Source of the DNA: Steinernema hermaphroditum
Lineage: Eukaryota; Nematoda; Chromadorea; Rhabditida; Steinernematidae
Length of the DNA stretch: 64,000 bases
Assembly (NCBI GenBank): GCA_030435675.1
Contig: CM059623.1
Coordinates: forward strand, 3,250,012 to 3,314,011
Direction: 5' to 3'
Below, in pieces: positions 21,203 to 32,600 of the stretch. How positions within the stretch are numbered: the first letter of the stretch is position 1; each line of letters begins with the position of its first letter. The notes under the pieces were generated by a model that saw nothing but the letters and a program-made list of their open reading frames with translations, was not told the DNA's origin and did not search any database. A program made the translations under genes and the position numbers.

Positions 21203-23685
21203 TCATTTCACCAGAAAACGTCCTACAGTAACAACAACCGGCTTTGTCTGCCCCGTTGTCGTGTTCTGGACTACTGTAGTTGGCGGTCGGACGATGCTCT
21301 TCTTCCCGGTGATTCTGAACAGATGTCCTCGGATAATTCTAGAAATAAATCTAAATCTGACATAGAGCTCCAGGTACCGTACACTCACGGATTGAATAGG
21401 ATGTAGTTGATCAAAGTATTAGCAGGGAGAACAGCGCTAAGAATGTTCCAAAAGAGGTAGATCCAGACGCTCGTCCCCATCTGTGTTGTCACAGCCATCC
21501 CCACAAGAATGAGAACGGCCGGTGGGACAGATAGGAAGAAGGCTTGGACAATGAGCCGCACTTCTAGGGGGGAAATACTGTGGCTGGCTCCGTAGAGATG
21601 TTTCTAAGAATGTGATGCTTTACAAAGGAAATTCAGCGATATTCTTACCTTCATAAGGATCGACGCCACGATGGCGACATAACATAGAAAGGAAGCGGCA
21701 TAGAGCACAGGTCCAAAGACGCCGATGAAAATCTGAATGGCGCCTTCTGCTTCGAAGGCGTACATGGCTCGAATTTCGTTGAATGTTGTGTGTATTGTGT
21801 GGGTGAAGAAGTTAAGAATCAGGGGTAGAAACGTGAAAAGCAGCAAAGCTGTGATGTTCATTGCCTAGAAGAATTCATCAGATATATTTTGATTCCGCTG
21901 TGTGGATAGATGAAATGAGAACCTCAATCTCTCCCCAAATCCTTCTCGATTTTTACAGAAATTTTACTAGACAGTTCGCCTCTCAAAAACCTCCGAGCGG
22001 AACATCAATCAGGTTCTCAATAATAACGTGACCCCATTCTGCATAGTTAACAATGCTATCTATCAGTCGCTGGTTTGTGAAGGTCATGCTCTAAGACCGA
22101 TGCTAGACAGTCATTTAAGTCCTCCAACGTCTCCTCCTTAATCCAAATCCAACTCAAAATGGCCAACTCTTCTCGTCTCTCCAACTGTCTCATCGCTGCT
22201 AGTCCATTCATCTTTGGACTGACGATGACTTTAATCGTTGTCTGGATAGGATCTTCTAGCTCGGTCGAAGAAGTTCTCCTCAAACTCTCCATCACCTTAT
22301 TGACCGTCCCTGCTATTCTCTTGGTTAGGCTGTGCAAAAAAGCTGAGGAAGACCTAAATAGTCCAAGTCTCCCAAAGTGTGAAATGGTTTGATTTGGAAA
22401 ATAAATGATTCGTTTATCTAGACGTTTTCAAAAGGGACAATCCAATGTTGATCGGCGAAATTTGCGAAAAAAAGAGATAGGTCCTGGCCGGGTTCGAACC
22501 GGCGACCTTCTGCGTGTGAAGCAGACGTGATAACCACTACACCACAGGACCATGTTCGCTTCCCTTCCCCAACTTCTACTGCAGACTAAAGGTCACTGTC
22601 TCTCTGTCTGACGCACCGCTCCCCCTCCCATCGCACAACAAATGCGAGCTGGGACGACAAGCGTCCGCCGGGCGTCGTGGCGGGCGCCTGTAAATCGGCT
22701 TCTCGATGGCAGAGCGCAGGAATGGAGTGCGGCGCGGAGTTCTCCGTTGGCGTCGGCCGGCGGAGACCGAGCGTCCAGGCCAAGCGCTGCGTCGACAAGG
22801 GTCGTCGGGAGGAGTCCCGGTGGCGCTGGTCGCATAATGAGGGATGGACGGCTCAGGGCCGAGAGGCAGCAGGCAAAAGTCCCCGCGCAGTGACAGTGGT
22901 CGGATAGCGCACGCGAGTCGGTCGCCCACCGGAGCCGTGCTCACACCTTCAGACTTGCTCTCGTTTTGTTGGATTTTTGATGATCTTGAATGCCACTGTT
23001 TCCACCTATGTTACAATCCTCAAATGATTCAAAAAAGGAAATGCCTTCAATCTCTACTTCAATTGCGATCAAGCATCAGGTTTAATGTTTAATAACGTCC
23101 CGTCCCATCTTATTTTTCGTTAGTTTAGTCACGTTAGTAAACTTACAAAAAATAACACTGAGAAACACTTGGTCGGTCGCACATTCAGCACGACAATCAG
23201 TCGATTGAGGGCCAGGGTGAAGTACAAAAACGGATTGGCTAAGAGGGTCCCGAAGCGAAGACAACTGAGAACTTCGGACAACTGAAATATGCATTTCATT
23301 ACGCTTACGAATACGAAAACCTACCGTTCTAAGATGAAAATGATAATGGTCATGTTGGAAGGCAAAATAGCCGGCCATGAGGTTCTCAACTAAAAAGACA
23401 AGATCGATAAAGTTGATGTTGAGCATTATCTGGTAAGGCATGCTGTTCTTAATGTCGGTTTTGGAGAGAAGAAGCTACAACGAATAGAAGGCCAATATGC
23501 ACCATCGTATGAGTGGCAATTACCCAAACGACGTAGATATAAACTGGAAATATCACAGGAAAAGCGCCAATGTTAAAGGCGGCTACTGTAGTTCTGTAGG
23601 AACTGAGGGTTTCCCATGAAATATGCGCTTCATAAGGAACTTGTCTCGATCCAAGGGTGATCAATACAGTGAGATTAGAGGGCAT
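21203..23685 (-). CDS. 7-TM chemoreceptor, paralogue C, 343 aa
   Basis: Exons, minus strand: 23685-23524, 23474-23325, 23281-23147, 21864-21649, 21603-21389, 21356-21203. Exon lengths (162/150/135/216/215/154) and phases match B. Motifs: TLGSRQVPYEAHISWE near the N-terminus, PYQIMLNINFID in TM2, LALNR in TM3, RLIVQAFFLSVPPA in TM6, and the tail PTTVVQNTTTGQ. The ATG is 3 nt after a TTTCAG acceptor. Intron 3 is about 1.28 kb and hosts a tRNA-Val gene, its GC-rich unit and a small plus-strand ORF. The last intron is exactly 32 nt. Function as for paralogue A: chemosensory receptor (inference from family). Confidence 0.82.
22159..22392 (+). CDS. Possible small two-helix membrane protein nested in an intron, 77 aa
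   Basis: A single-exon ORF on the strand opposite receptor C, inside its long intron 3. It encodes two hydrophobic segments (ASPFIFGLTMTLIVVW and SITLLTVPAILLV) and a charged tail. The start context is CTCAAAATGGC. An AATAAA lies at 22400-22405, 8 nt after the stop. No family recognised; it could be a real nested gene or an old receptor fragment. Confidence 0.4.
   Translation: MANSSRLSNCLIAASPFIFGLTMTLIVVWIGSSSSVEEVLLKLSITLLTVPAILLVRLCKKAEEDLNSPSLPKCEMV
22479..22551 (-). tRNA. tRNA-Val (anticodon CAC)
   Basis: Identical in sequence to the copy at 20762, read on the minus strand. Lies inside intron 3 of receptor C, downstream of GC-rich unit copy 2. Discriminator T. Confidence 0.92.
22581..22970 (-). 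repeat. GC-rich 390-bp unit upstream of tRNA-Val, copy 2
   Basis: Inverted, almost identical copy of 20352-20741, again just 5' of a tRNA-Val(CAC) on the same strand. The two copies form a long inverted repeat spanning about 2.6 kb. Confidence 0.8.
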
Positions 23686-24346
23686 CAACTGAAAGCAACC
23701 GATAGATCATCAGAAGATAGCCAAAAAGAACCCAAAAGGAAAGTGGACACCACACAACATGCCAGAATCTCATGGTCTAAATTCGAACATTGTTCTCAAG
23801 TAGACATTGCACTCTGTTTTGTCACGTCAAATGAGTTTCTTGGAGACAAGAAGTTCCCACGGCTTAGGTGATCAATGAGCGACACAAGCTGAATCCCGAA
23901 CAAGACATACTCTATGCTGAGACACGAGGTCAGAATTGTAGCGAAGGGCATGACCACAAGAGACCGAAAAGCAGCGTTTGTATTCTTAATCCTCTATGCG
24001 AACTTCCTTATGTGTCGTGTGTTTGTTCCCAGGGGGTCTGAAACATTCTATTCCTTGAAGGGTAAAGTTCTTTCGGGGATAATCGATACCCTCTGTTCCG
24101 AGTAAGTTTGTTTCCAGCACAAACACGTTCCAATAGTGATTCTGGGTAGCAGAGCAGCTTCGAACTCTAAGCTGCTTCTGGGGTTGACGATGTTTCGCCA
24201 CGCTGATTGAAGTGCCTATATAATGTGAGATGACAGATGTTCGCTTCCTTAGAATCATAATCGTAATCGACCGATGCTGGTTCATCCTTGGGTAGCAGAA
24301 ATAGATAGTAACAAAGGTGAATGATGCTGTCAAATGAGAAAAACAT

Positions 24347-24419
24347 AGGTCCTGGCCGGGTTCGAACCGGCGACCTTCTGCGTGTGAAGCAGACGTGATA
24401 ACCACTACACCACAGGACC
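24347..24419 (-). tRNA. tRNA-Val (anticodon CAC)
   Basis: Same 72-nt cloverleaf as the other two CAC copies, minus strand, discriminator T. Only the 3'-most part of the GC-rich unit survives upstream (CTACTGCAGAACAAAGGTCA region, about 24445-24480). Confidence 0.92.
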
Positions 24420-24529
24420 GTGTATATGTCTGATCCTCAACAGCTACTGCAGAACAAAGGTCACTGTCTTTCTGTTTGATCTATGGCTACCATTCCCACA
24501 CAAATGTTTCCAAGAAGTAGAAAACCTTC

Positions 24530-24615
24530 AATGTCGAAGAAGATGAAGAACAAAAGCGGATTGGCTAGGAGGGTCCCGGTACGAAGACAACTGAGAACTT
24601 CGGATAGCTGAAGTA
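24530..24615 (-). pseudogene. Relic of chemoreceptor exon 3
   Basis: Minus-strand sequence after an ATACTTCAG acceptor reads LSEVLSCLR, then GTLLANPLLFF, matching exon 3 of receptor C apart from substitutions. It then ends without a donor. No other exons of this copy are found nearby. Confidence 0.7.
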
Positions 24616-24619
24616 TCGT

Positions 24620-26160
24620 TGTGCTCATGTATTCGACTCATTACCACCCAAAATGCTAAAGGCATAATCAGGTAAATCGACTCATTTTTTTACCATGGTT
24701 TGAGGCATCTTTGTTCCTGGTCTGAGGCGTTTGAGGCATGAAACATCCCATTCTTTTGTTTTCAATACAGACATATTATTACTGAGAAAAATCCCATCGC
24801 GAACATAATAAAACGAAAACAAGTAGTTATGTCCATTGTGACGGAGCCACTGAGATATGATCGGTTCCGCTTCTCATTATGTGACTCTACTCTGAAACTC
24901 CAAATGTTTGATTTTTAGTCGCTTTCTAGTGGACCACCTTAAAATGACCCTTGTTGTTGTGAACAGTGTTTTGATCGTTCGTTTTCCCGCGTTTTCCACC
25001 TTCTTCTAATATATCCGTCTTCCCAAGAGTGTCTGGATTTTCAACAAATAGCATGAAAACAGCTTAGAAAGCTTTCATCTTGTGAAATTCTGTTTTACGA
25101 GTTTGGATCAGCAGCTTACACTCTGCAGGGGGTCACATGGAGCAACAAGAAGAGCCGCTTCTAGGGCTGCTTCTCATCCGCCTTCAATGGCAGAGGCGGC
25201 GTCTGAGTCGAAATCAGCAATCCTACTATCTTGTTCGGCCGGTGAAGAGTTAATCCAGTCGGGCTTCGAATCCGCCTGCGAGCAAAACTTTTTTTTTATG
25301 TACTTTTTACGCATGGTTTTCGGCACGTTTAATCAGATAGTGAAACATTTTCCAGAATGTTTTGTCGAGTAAATAAGAAAATAAAAAAGTTTTGCTCGCA
25401 GGTGGATTCGAACCCCGGACCTTCTGACTGATACCAATTCGTTCCGGTTTCGAGTCGGTGCATCCCTAATTACTACTACTGCCTTAGTGTATTGTTCCTG
25501 CAAATGTTCGCTGCCCATGTACACTCTAGGCAAGTTAAAAAGGGGTATGTTATCCTTTCCCATGTGGCATTCGTTTCTCACCGGTGATACCCAAGTAATG
25601 GAATATTTCCTTAAAGAACATCTGGAATCAGAATCATGATGTACCCGAGCGTTTCTCTAAGAAGCAGGCATAAACACCTTGCAACCCAAACAAAACAAAG
25701 CAGTCAGTTTAATCCCAAATCTGGTGATCCCAAATGATCCGGGGCACTTTGCGAGGAGGCGTTCCAATGTCCTTCTTTCTAATGTCTTCTCCCTGAGGTG
25801 GCTTCAGGGCAGCCGACCACTCGGCCAGAGGACACAGTCCAGATGGCCGGATTCCGCAGGTGAACTAGGACGAGATAACCATAGTGCATAGGACATGGGA
25901 CGTACTGGAGATTTCTGAACTCTTCTTTGTAGCATTTCCCCTAAAATTCAGCATTAACTTCGCCTACATTTCATTCCATTCTATGAATACCCAACTCAAT
26001 GCATTAAGCTAATCCGATTGACCCTCGGTTTCATGTTTACCATGTTTGAAATAACATCGATGGCCAACCGCCATGGTGCTCCGCCCCAGAAAAAGCATTT
26101 ACCAGCCCTCAAAGTCAGTCATTCTTCTTTTAGATATATATCTATTTCGCCTGCTTTGTC
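24620..26160. other. Gene-poor spacer with a palindromic tRNA-like repeat
   Basis: No supportable gene. The only strong structure is the repeat at 25258-25485 (listed separately). Upstream of the SRT gene, a TTTTAG acceptor at 26128-26133 may be its trans-splice site. Confidence 0.4.
25258..25485. repeat. Palindromic repeat with a tRNA B-box-like arm
   Basis: CCGCCTGCGAGCAAAAC at about 25269 is mirrored by GTTTTGCTCGCAGGTGG at about 25389, giving a palindrome around an AT-rich centre. Read on the minus strand the arm contains GGGTTCGAATCC, a perfect B-box. Related arms occur at 28353-28470, 29756-29840 and 32012-32110. Confidence 0.65.
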
Positions 26161-26798
26161 ATGGAGATCTGGTTCAACAAGACCGAATACGATCGGCTCT
26201 ACAGCTGCGACTACTTGAACGAATCCCAATGGAGAGAGTACGCCACCAAGCGTCCTGTAAGTGGAGCTCTCTGCCTGGTGCTAGCGGTGCTCTACTTCGT
26301 AAGTTCATCACTTTGAAGGCTCTGTTTTTAAGAATGCACTTTAGATCACCTACGTTCCCTGTCTTATAGTCATGACAAGGAAGCAGTTCTTCGACAACTC
26401 CTGTTTCAAAATCATGTTCTTTAATGGAATCGTCGATGTCATAGCCATCCTCATCAACGGATTCATCACTGGCTATTTGCTTATCGTCGGCACCATCTTC
26501 TGTCTCTGGCCCACTTTGCAGTACTGGATTGGACTCTTGGCAGTTAGTAAGTGAGCAGAGATGCTGACCACATTATAAAAAGAGACGTTTTCATTTGGAG
26601 AGGGAAGAGAGCGGTCGTAATAGTCTGGTAGACAATTCTGTCTCGTTTTTTAAGCTTCGAAGGGTCATGTGAATGGAATTGACCGGTTGCAGACGGCAGA
26701 TCAGACGAAAAAGTCTGTCTACACGGCCTGATCAACTGATGAATCATTTCTCAATCCAAGAAACATAGTCGCAGTGAACCGGTTTCTGTGAAGTGTCT

Positions 26799-26873
26799 GT
26801 ATGGCTCATTGTTAAAGCGTTTGTTTTGTAATCGGTGGGTATCTGGTTCGACGCCGCCCTCAGTCCTTATTTA
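26799..26873 (+). pseudogene. tRNA-like sequence in the SRT gene intron (first)
   Basis: ATGGCTCATTGTTAAAGCG resembles an A-box region and TCTGGTTCGACGCCG a B-box. It is related to 27049-27117 in the same intron and to 12321-12390. Stems are imperfect; a tRNA-derived repeat or pseudogene. Confidence 0.4.
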
Positions 26874-27048
26874 TTTCACAGTCTGAATTTCATTTCTGGA
26901 GAGCGTCCTCTAACCCTGAATATCTCTTCGCTGTCGAAGGAGTAAATCTCTGCCGAGTCATCGACCTTCTTCAACGAAGGTCTCACCGACAAGACCATCT
27001 AGATGACGATCTTCAGGGTTTCATTGCGAACTGGGCCGTCTCTATCTG

Positions 27049-27117
27049 TCTGTGTGGCTCATTGCGAAATCGTTTGATTTATAAACCGATCGGGGTCGGT
27101 TCGACGTCGGCCTCAGA
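27049..27117 (+). pseudogene. tRNA-like sequence in the SRT gene intron (second)
   Basis: GTGGCTCATTGCGAAATCG followed by GTCGGTTCGACGTCGG. A second copy of the tRNA-like repeat about 250 bp downstream of the first; no complete cloverleaf. Confidence 0.4.
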
Positions 27118-27999
27118 CATCATTTTACGTGGGATGCCCTAATATGGGAAACATGGATTTTCTCCGAACGGTCGCAAAAGGAGATCTGTCTAAAATCATA
27201 TTCTTCCATTGAAGCAGGCAACGACCTACTTCCCAAATTATCGAGTTACATCCTCTATTAGTTCTTTTTTCAGCTTTCTGGTGCGGCCAATGCTTCAACT
27301 GCACGGTCCTGGCCATCAACCGTTGCCTGGACTTCTGGGCCCCGAACCTATCAGAGTTCGTCTTCAAGGGCCCTCGAACATTCATCTGGTGGATGATGGA
27401 TGTTGCCTATATCCTCTACCTCATGATCTTCACCAAGCCCACCGTTCTTAACTCCTCCGTCTACATCTGGTGGATGATGGATGTTAGTCCCCGTAGTACG
27501 GTAGTCCCCGTAGACCGAAGTGAGTACTCTTCGACCCTTACATAACCGTCCCCACTACGGTAGTCCCCGTAGACCGAAGTGAGTACTTTGTCTACGCCCT
27601 CGAGGTCAACAACTATGTCTCCTGCTTCTTGTTGTTCTTCTTGTACACTATCCTCATCATCTCGTTCCGAGTCAAGGGCAGCCAGCTCACCAGTCAGTCG
27701 CACGAGATGCAGCTGCACCTCCTCAAGCAGGCTGGGTTCATCTGTCTCCTGAACTGTATCCCCGGCATGCTCTTCATCGCCGTTCAGTTCATTCCGTCTC
27801 CTCCTGAGGTCATCTACATCTGCTTGATAACCTATCAGATGGGAAATGGCGGCGGAGGCTTGATCTTCCTGATCGTCAACAAGACCATGCGGCAGAAAGT
27901 GCGCGAGATGTTCTTTGGGGCGAAGAAATATCCGAGTGTTGTGACCCAGATTCATTCATGCGCCGTCCGATAGCAAGCGGAGTGCTTTGGGAAGGCAGT

Positions 28000-29319
28000 C
28001 CTGAAATGCCATTACCAATCCTTATATTATTGTCCAAGGTACATGTCAGTTGTAAATGTCGGTTCTGTGTGCAAAATTTCGCTAAAATAAACCCATTATG
28101 TCGCATATTTTAAGAAGTGAAACGCTCCTTTGTCTCAAGTGCTTTGTTCGCTTTGTTCAGATCAGCATTTAATTAGTTATTTGATTCTGTTTATATGATT
28201 ATTTCTGTTCGACATGCCCATTGTATCTTTGTTCTGCTATGCTATGGCCTATATTAGCGAGCCGCAATGAATTTCCATCCTGATTTCATGGGATCACATA
28301 CGGAGTTGATGGAGGGACAAATGGCCGGTTCCTTACTCGAAAAAACACATAAAAAGGTTTGCCTACGGGCAGATTTGAGCCGGGGATCTGTCTGATACCT
28401 GTTCGTTCCGATTTCGAACCCGGGTACATCCCTAGGTAGTAGTGTTATGAGGGCTCTTAGAAGAGCGTTCAGATTCACAGCTTAGAGCCATAACAGCGGA
28501 AAATTGGTCTTCCATGAGGTCTTGCGTGCTTTTTGTCATATTTTAGGTCTGACATGCTTTAGATGGATGTTATGACTTCAGGTGAGTTTATGAATTCGAC
28601 GCAAACCCAATCACGTGGTTACCTTGTATGCGAGCATCTAGACAAAAGTTTACAAGCCATTCTCCAGGTAATTCGATATCCTTCAGTCTGTTTACACAGG
28701 ACTCGGACTCGTTCCGATCTCTGCTCGAGAAAGAAGAAAAGAGGTCTGAAAAAATATAACCAATTATAACCAATTCATTTATGAGATGTCCTACGCCATT
28801 GATCCAGAAGGATTATCCATTCATGTCCTTTAGTCTGTTTACTGTCGGTAGGTAGACTGATGTGTTTCCGCTACTTGGCGCCTAAAGGGCGACAAATTGT
28901 ACACAGCCGTCTTTATCTAGTACTAGTGCAGATTAGCGGTAAACCTTTGTTTGTTTTTTAATGTTTTTTTTTTGCTTTAATCCGAGACTTTAATCCGAAG
29001 TTCGGATGTTAGCAACTACTCGAGTTTTGTCTCGTCTGCCCCTGTTTTCAGCGTTCTTTAATGCTAAATCCAACCCAAAGGATTTTTGTTTTGACTGGAA
29101 GGCTATGATAAGGGAAGAGACGCACATCTGTTATCAGAGATCTGAAATCCATGGACGTGCAAAACGTGATATTCAGATTAACAAGCTATAACTCTGATAT
29201 ATGATATACATTCTCTTTGGCAGGTCTCTCAAAGTACACATGAAAAGAAGCAGATCGAAAAATGGAACAAAAAGACAACTATCATCAGTATGACTACCCC
29301 CGCTGGTTAGTCTTCATGT
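28000..29319. other. Gene-poor spacer
   Basis: No gene supported in about 1.3 kb after the SRT gene. A single arm of the palindromic tRNA-like repeat lies at 28353-28470 (GGGCAGATTTGAGCCGGGG, CGAACCCGGGTACATCCC). The rest is AT-rich with a T-run near 28960. Confidence 0.4.
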
Positions 29320-29401
29320 GGCGAGATGGCCGAGCGGTCTAAGGCGCTGGTTTAAGGCACCAGTCTCTTCGGAGGCGTGGGTTCGAATCCCACTCTCGTC
29401 A
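29320..29401 (+). tRNA. tRNA-Leu (anticodon TAA)
   Basis: Acceptor GGCGAGA/TCTCGTC plus discriminator A, D arm with CCGAGCGGTCTAAGG, anticodon loop TTTAAGG, a long variable arm (TCTCTTCGGAGGC) typical of tRNA-Leu, and a T arm with GGTTCGAATCC. No intron. Confidence 0.93.
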
Positions 29402-29668
29402 AAATATTTTTGTATGTGTTACATGTTCAAAATTTATACAAATCAACGCCTTTTTCCGTCTTTTTGGCGTTAAGGGCAAGGCTCCTACTGAAGAACACAC
29501 GAAGGCTTACCAGACAGAATTGATCTGCAACTCCGTGGGAACTTAATTCAGCCCAAAGTCATGTCCGTGTTTGTGGTTTGGATACATGCCTAAGGGCGTT
29601 TTCACACAGCTCCCGAAAACAAAATTTTCCCACCCTTTCCACCCTTGCCATTTCAATGTGGTTTGGCC

Positions 29669-32600
29669 ATGGCTGATACGATGACCAGAACGCTCGCTTT
29701 TATGAAGTTATGTGCATTTCCTGTGATATCGCCGATATATGCAGCCGTTATCTGGGTAGGTACTAGGGGTGCACGTGGTTCAAACCGGTTAGAAGGTCCT
29801 GGGTTCAGATCCGCCCGCAGGCAAATCATTTTTTGCATACTTTTTTCGAATGCCTATTGCATAGTTACGTTTTGGTTGTTCAAAATTAGCCAGAGAAATA
29901 CACTGCTGGACAAAAGTATAGGCCACCCCCCTTATTCGGCAGTTTGGAGGGCTAGCGGCAACTTTTGAAAATACCGACTACCCCATGTGAAAAAGCGTCG
30001 CGAAAAACATGGGTTCCATGGGAAAGACGAAATCCTTGGAAGAGAAACAAATGTAAAAACGTTCAAATAAATCTGAGACCCATTTTCAGCTGGACAAAAG
30101 TATAGGCCACCCTAGACATTTGCCTCGTATTTAATTCGTATTTAATTGGTAACAAGCCCTGTTTTCACTGTTATTTACTAGAACTGTGTTTCAAGGCTGT
30201 TATGCTGCAATGGGTCGAAGTGCGCGTCTTACAGAGGTCGGAAAGGACAAAATTTAAGAGCTCCATTCCGGACACATGTCCAAATGGAAACATGATAGAC
30301 AGATGGCCACACCTTCTTCGCTAACAGACTCCAAACCACGCAAAACACCGTTTTCGGCGCCGCAGATTACATAAGTATAAAAATTATACCACTTCAGTGC
30401 TTACAGGCTTCACTCCCGCTTCAAAAATTAGAACCCCAACATGACCTGCATTCTTGTTCGGGTCCCAGAACGATCTGGAAGATGGAATTTTTAGCTTATT
30501 CCATCACTACCACGTTGTAGAGCGTATGCAAAAACCCCTGCTTCGGTTTTATCCGATGAAAAATGGAGTAAATGCGAATTCTGGGCGTGGACATCTCGTA
30601 ACATGGAATTTCACGAGTTTCACGAGTTTATTTCTCGTATCTAAGGCTTACGCCTTGCGAGACGTCATATATATGCACAAGAAACACATTATCACTCCGT
30701 AGTCGCCGGTCTTCTTCTGAATTCGGCACATCAGAGTAGAGCACGGCGATCCCATTAGTGTGCGCGGGCATCAGAGAGGCGAAGAGCTGATTCCGGAGAC
30801 GGTGGAGCACAGCAAACCCATCTTCAGCTCAGGTGGCGGCGCGGACGTCGGAGTTGAGAAGCTTCTTCGGCGGCTTCCGCGGGCGGCACGAGTGAAGAAC
30901 AGGCATGCAGGCGAAACGCGTTGTCGGAGCACAACAGGCGAACCGGGAACCATCAGGGCAGCTGGCAGCGCAGACGTCGGAGTTGCAACGCTTCTTCGGC
31001 TTCTCTGGTGGCGCGGGTGGAGTCGGGCGGCAGTGACGGGCCTCTTGGCAAGACGGTGGAACTACGGCTCCCTGGTGTTCCAGGCCTTCTGGGAGCCGGG
31101 GCGATCATTGCGCCAACAACGACGGCCGAGAACGACCGCTCACTCAACTCAATCGGCTCAGACAGCCTCAGAGAGAGCGAGCGGACGACCCGACCGATCG
31201 CTGGGGGCACAAATTACCGAGTGAACATGGAATTTACAATGGAAAAAGGTTGTTTTTCAAAAGATTTTGGAAAACCCGGCTGTCTTTTATCCGTAATGTT
31301 AGATAATTAGCAGATGATGACCGAAAGGGGTTTTCGCATACGCTCTACAACGTGGTAGTGATGGAATAAGCTGAAAATTCCATCTTCCAGATCGTTCTGG
31401 GACCCGAACAAGAATGCAGGTCATGTTGGGGTTCTAATTTTTGAAGGGGGAGTGAAGCCTGTAAGCACTGAAGTGGTATAATTTTCATACTTATGTAATC
31501 TGCGGCGCCGAAAACGGTGTTTTGCGTGGTTTGGAGTCTGTTAGCGAAGAAGGTGTGGCCATCTGTCTATCATGTTTCCATTTGGACATGTGTCCAGAAT
31601 GGAGCTCTTAAATTTTGTCTTTTCCGACCTCCGCAAGACGCGCACGTCGACCCATTGCAGCATAATAGCCTTGAAGTTTCTAGTAAATACAGTTCTAGTA
31701 AATAACAGTGAAAACAGGGCTTGTTACCAATTAAATACGAATTAAATACGAGGCAAATGTCTAGGGTGGCCTATACTTTTGTCCAGCTGAAAATGGGTCT
31801 CAGATTTATTTGAATGTTTTTACATTTGTTTCTCTTCCAGGGATTTCGTCTTTCCCCATGGAACCCATGTTTTTCGCGACGCTTTTTCACATGGGGTAGT
31901 CGGTATTTTCAAAAGTTGCCGCTAGCCCTCCAAACTGCCGAATAAGGGGGGTGGCCTATACTTTTGTCCAGCAGTGTATATTCCGACCTGTTTTCCGAAG
32001 AAAACAGACAAAGAAAAAAGTTTTGCTCGCAGACGGATTCGAACCCCGGACCTTCTGACTGATACCCGTTCGTCCCTCTTTTGAACCGAGCTCACCTCTA
32101 GTAGGTATCACCATGATTTTTCTCCTTTAGCTCAGTTCTTATTTTAGAATTTTGCCTCAAAACACGAGTTCAAGAAAAAAAAACCTGACCGTCTACAGTA
32201 TAATGCTGAACATCGGCCTGATGGACTGCCTCTATCTTTTTCAAAGCTTAATGGCAGCGCTGATGACTCTTAATGAGAGTACATTTAATGGCACATTTTG
32301 CGCGGTAATTGAGTTTTAGGAAAATAGAGAACCTAATTGGATTTTCAGATACTTAGTTCGAGTCGTAACGCCTACTTGCAAGCAGTTCCTTTTCTCTCTT
32401 TTCTCCTTGGACTAAACAGACTGTTGGTGATGCTCCATGTGGACACATTGAAGAGGACGAACCTCTTGTTTATGGTGCGTCGATTAAACAACCGGCTTGA
32501 TAGCATATCTAAGCATATCCTCCCAAGTGGAAGACGCCGATATCACCTACTGATCAATGGGATATTGCAGCTGTCCATCCTCACATCATGGCTCATATAT

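Larger units (their letters stand above)
26161..27973 (+). pseudogene. SRT-class chemoreceptor with a frame-breaking 56-bp insertion
   Basis: Exons 26161-26298, 26345-26546 and 27274-27973. The protein has the SRT hallmarks: YSCDYLNESQW near the start, FKIMFFNGIVD in TM2, FCLWPTLQYW, AINRCLDFW in TM3, and IFLIVNKTMRQ at the end. In exon 3, bases 27474-27529 are built from nearby sequence (ATCTGGTGGATGATGGATG and GTAGTCCCCGTAGACC both occur twice). They sit exactly between WW and FDPY, where the family reads WWFDP. At 56 bp they shift the frame and lead to a stop; no splice signals border them. Without the insert the frame would run on to 27973. Either a recent pseudogene, a polymorphism or an assembly error. 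Polyadenylation signal AATAAA at about 28086. Confidence 0.75.

Noticed and set aside
30760..31224. 154-codon ORF in the core of the second fold-back element as a gene
   Set aside because: Composition is Arg/Ala/Ser/Gly-biased, several frames are open, there is no start context or homology, and it overlaps a similar ORF in another frame.
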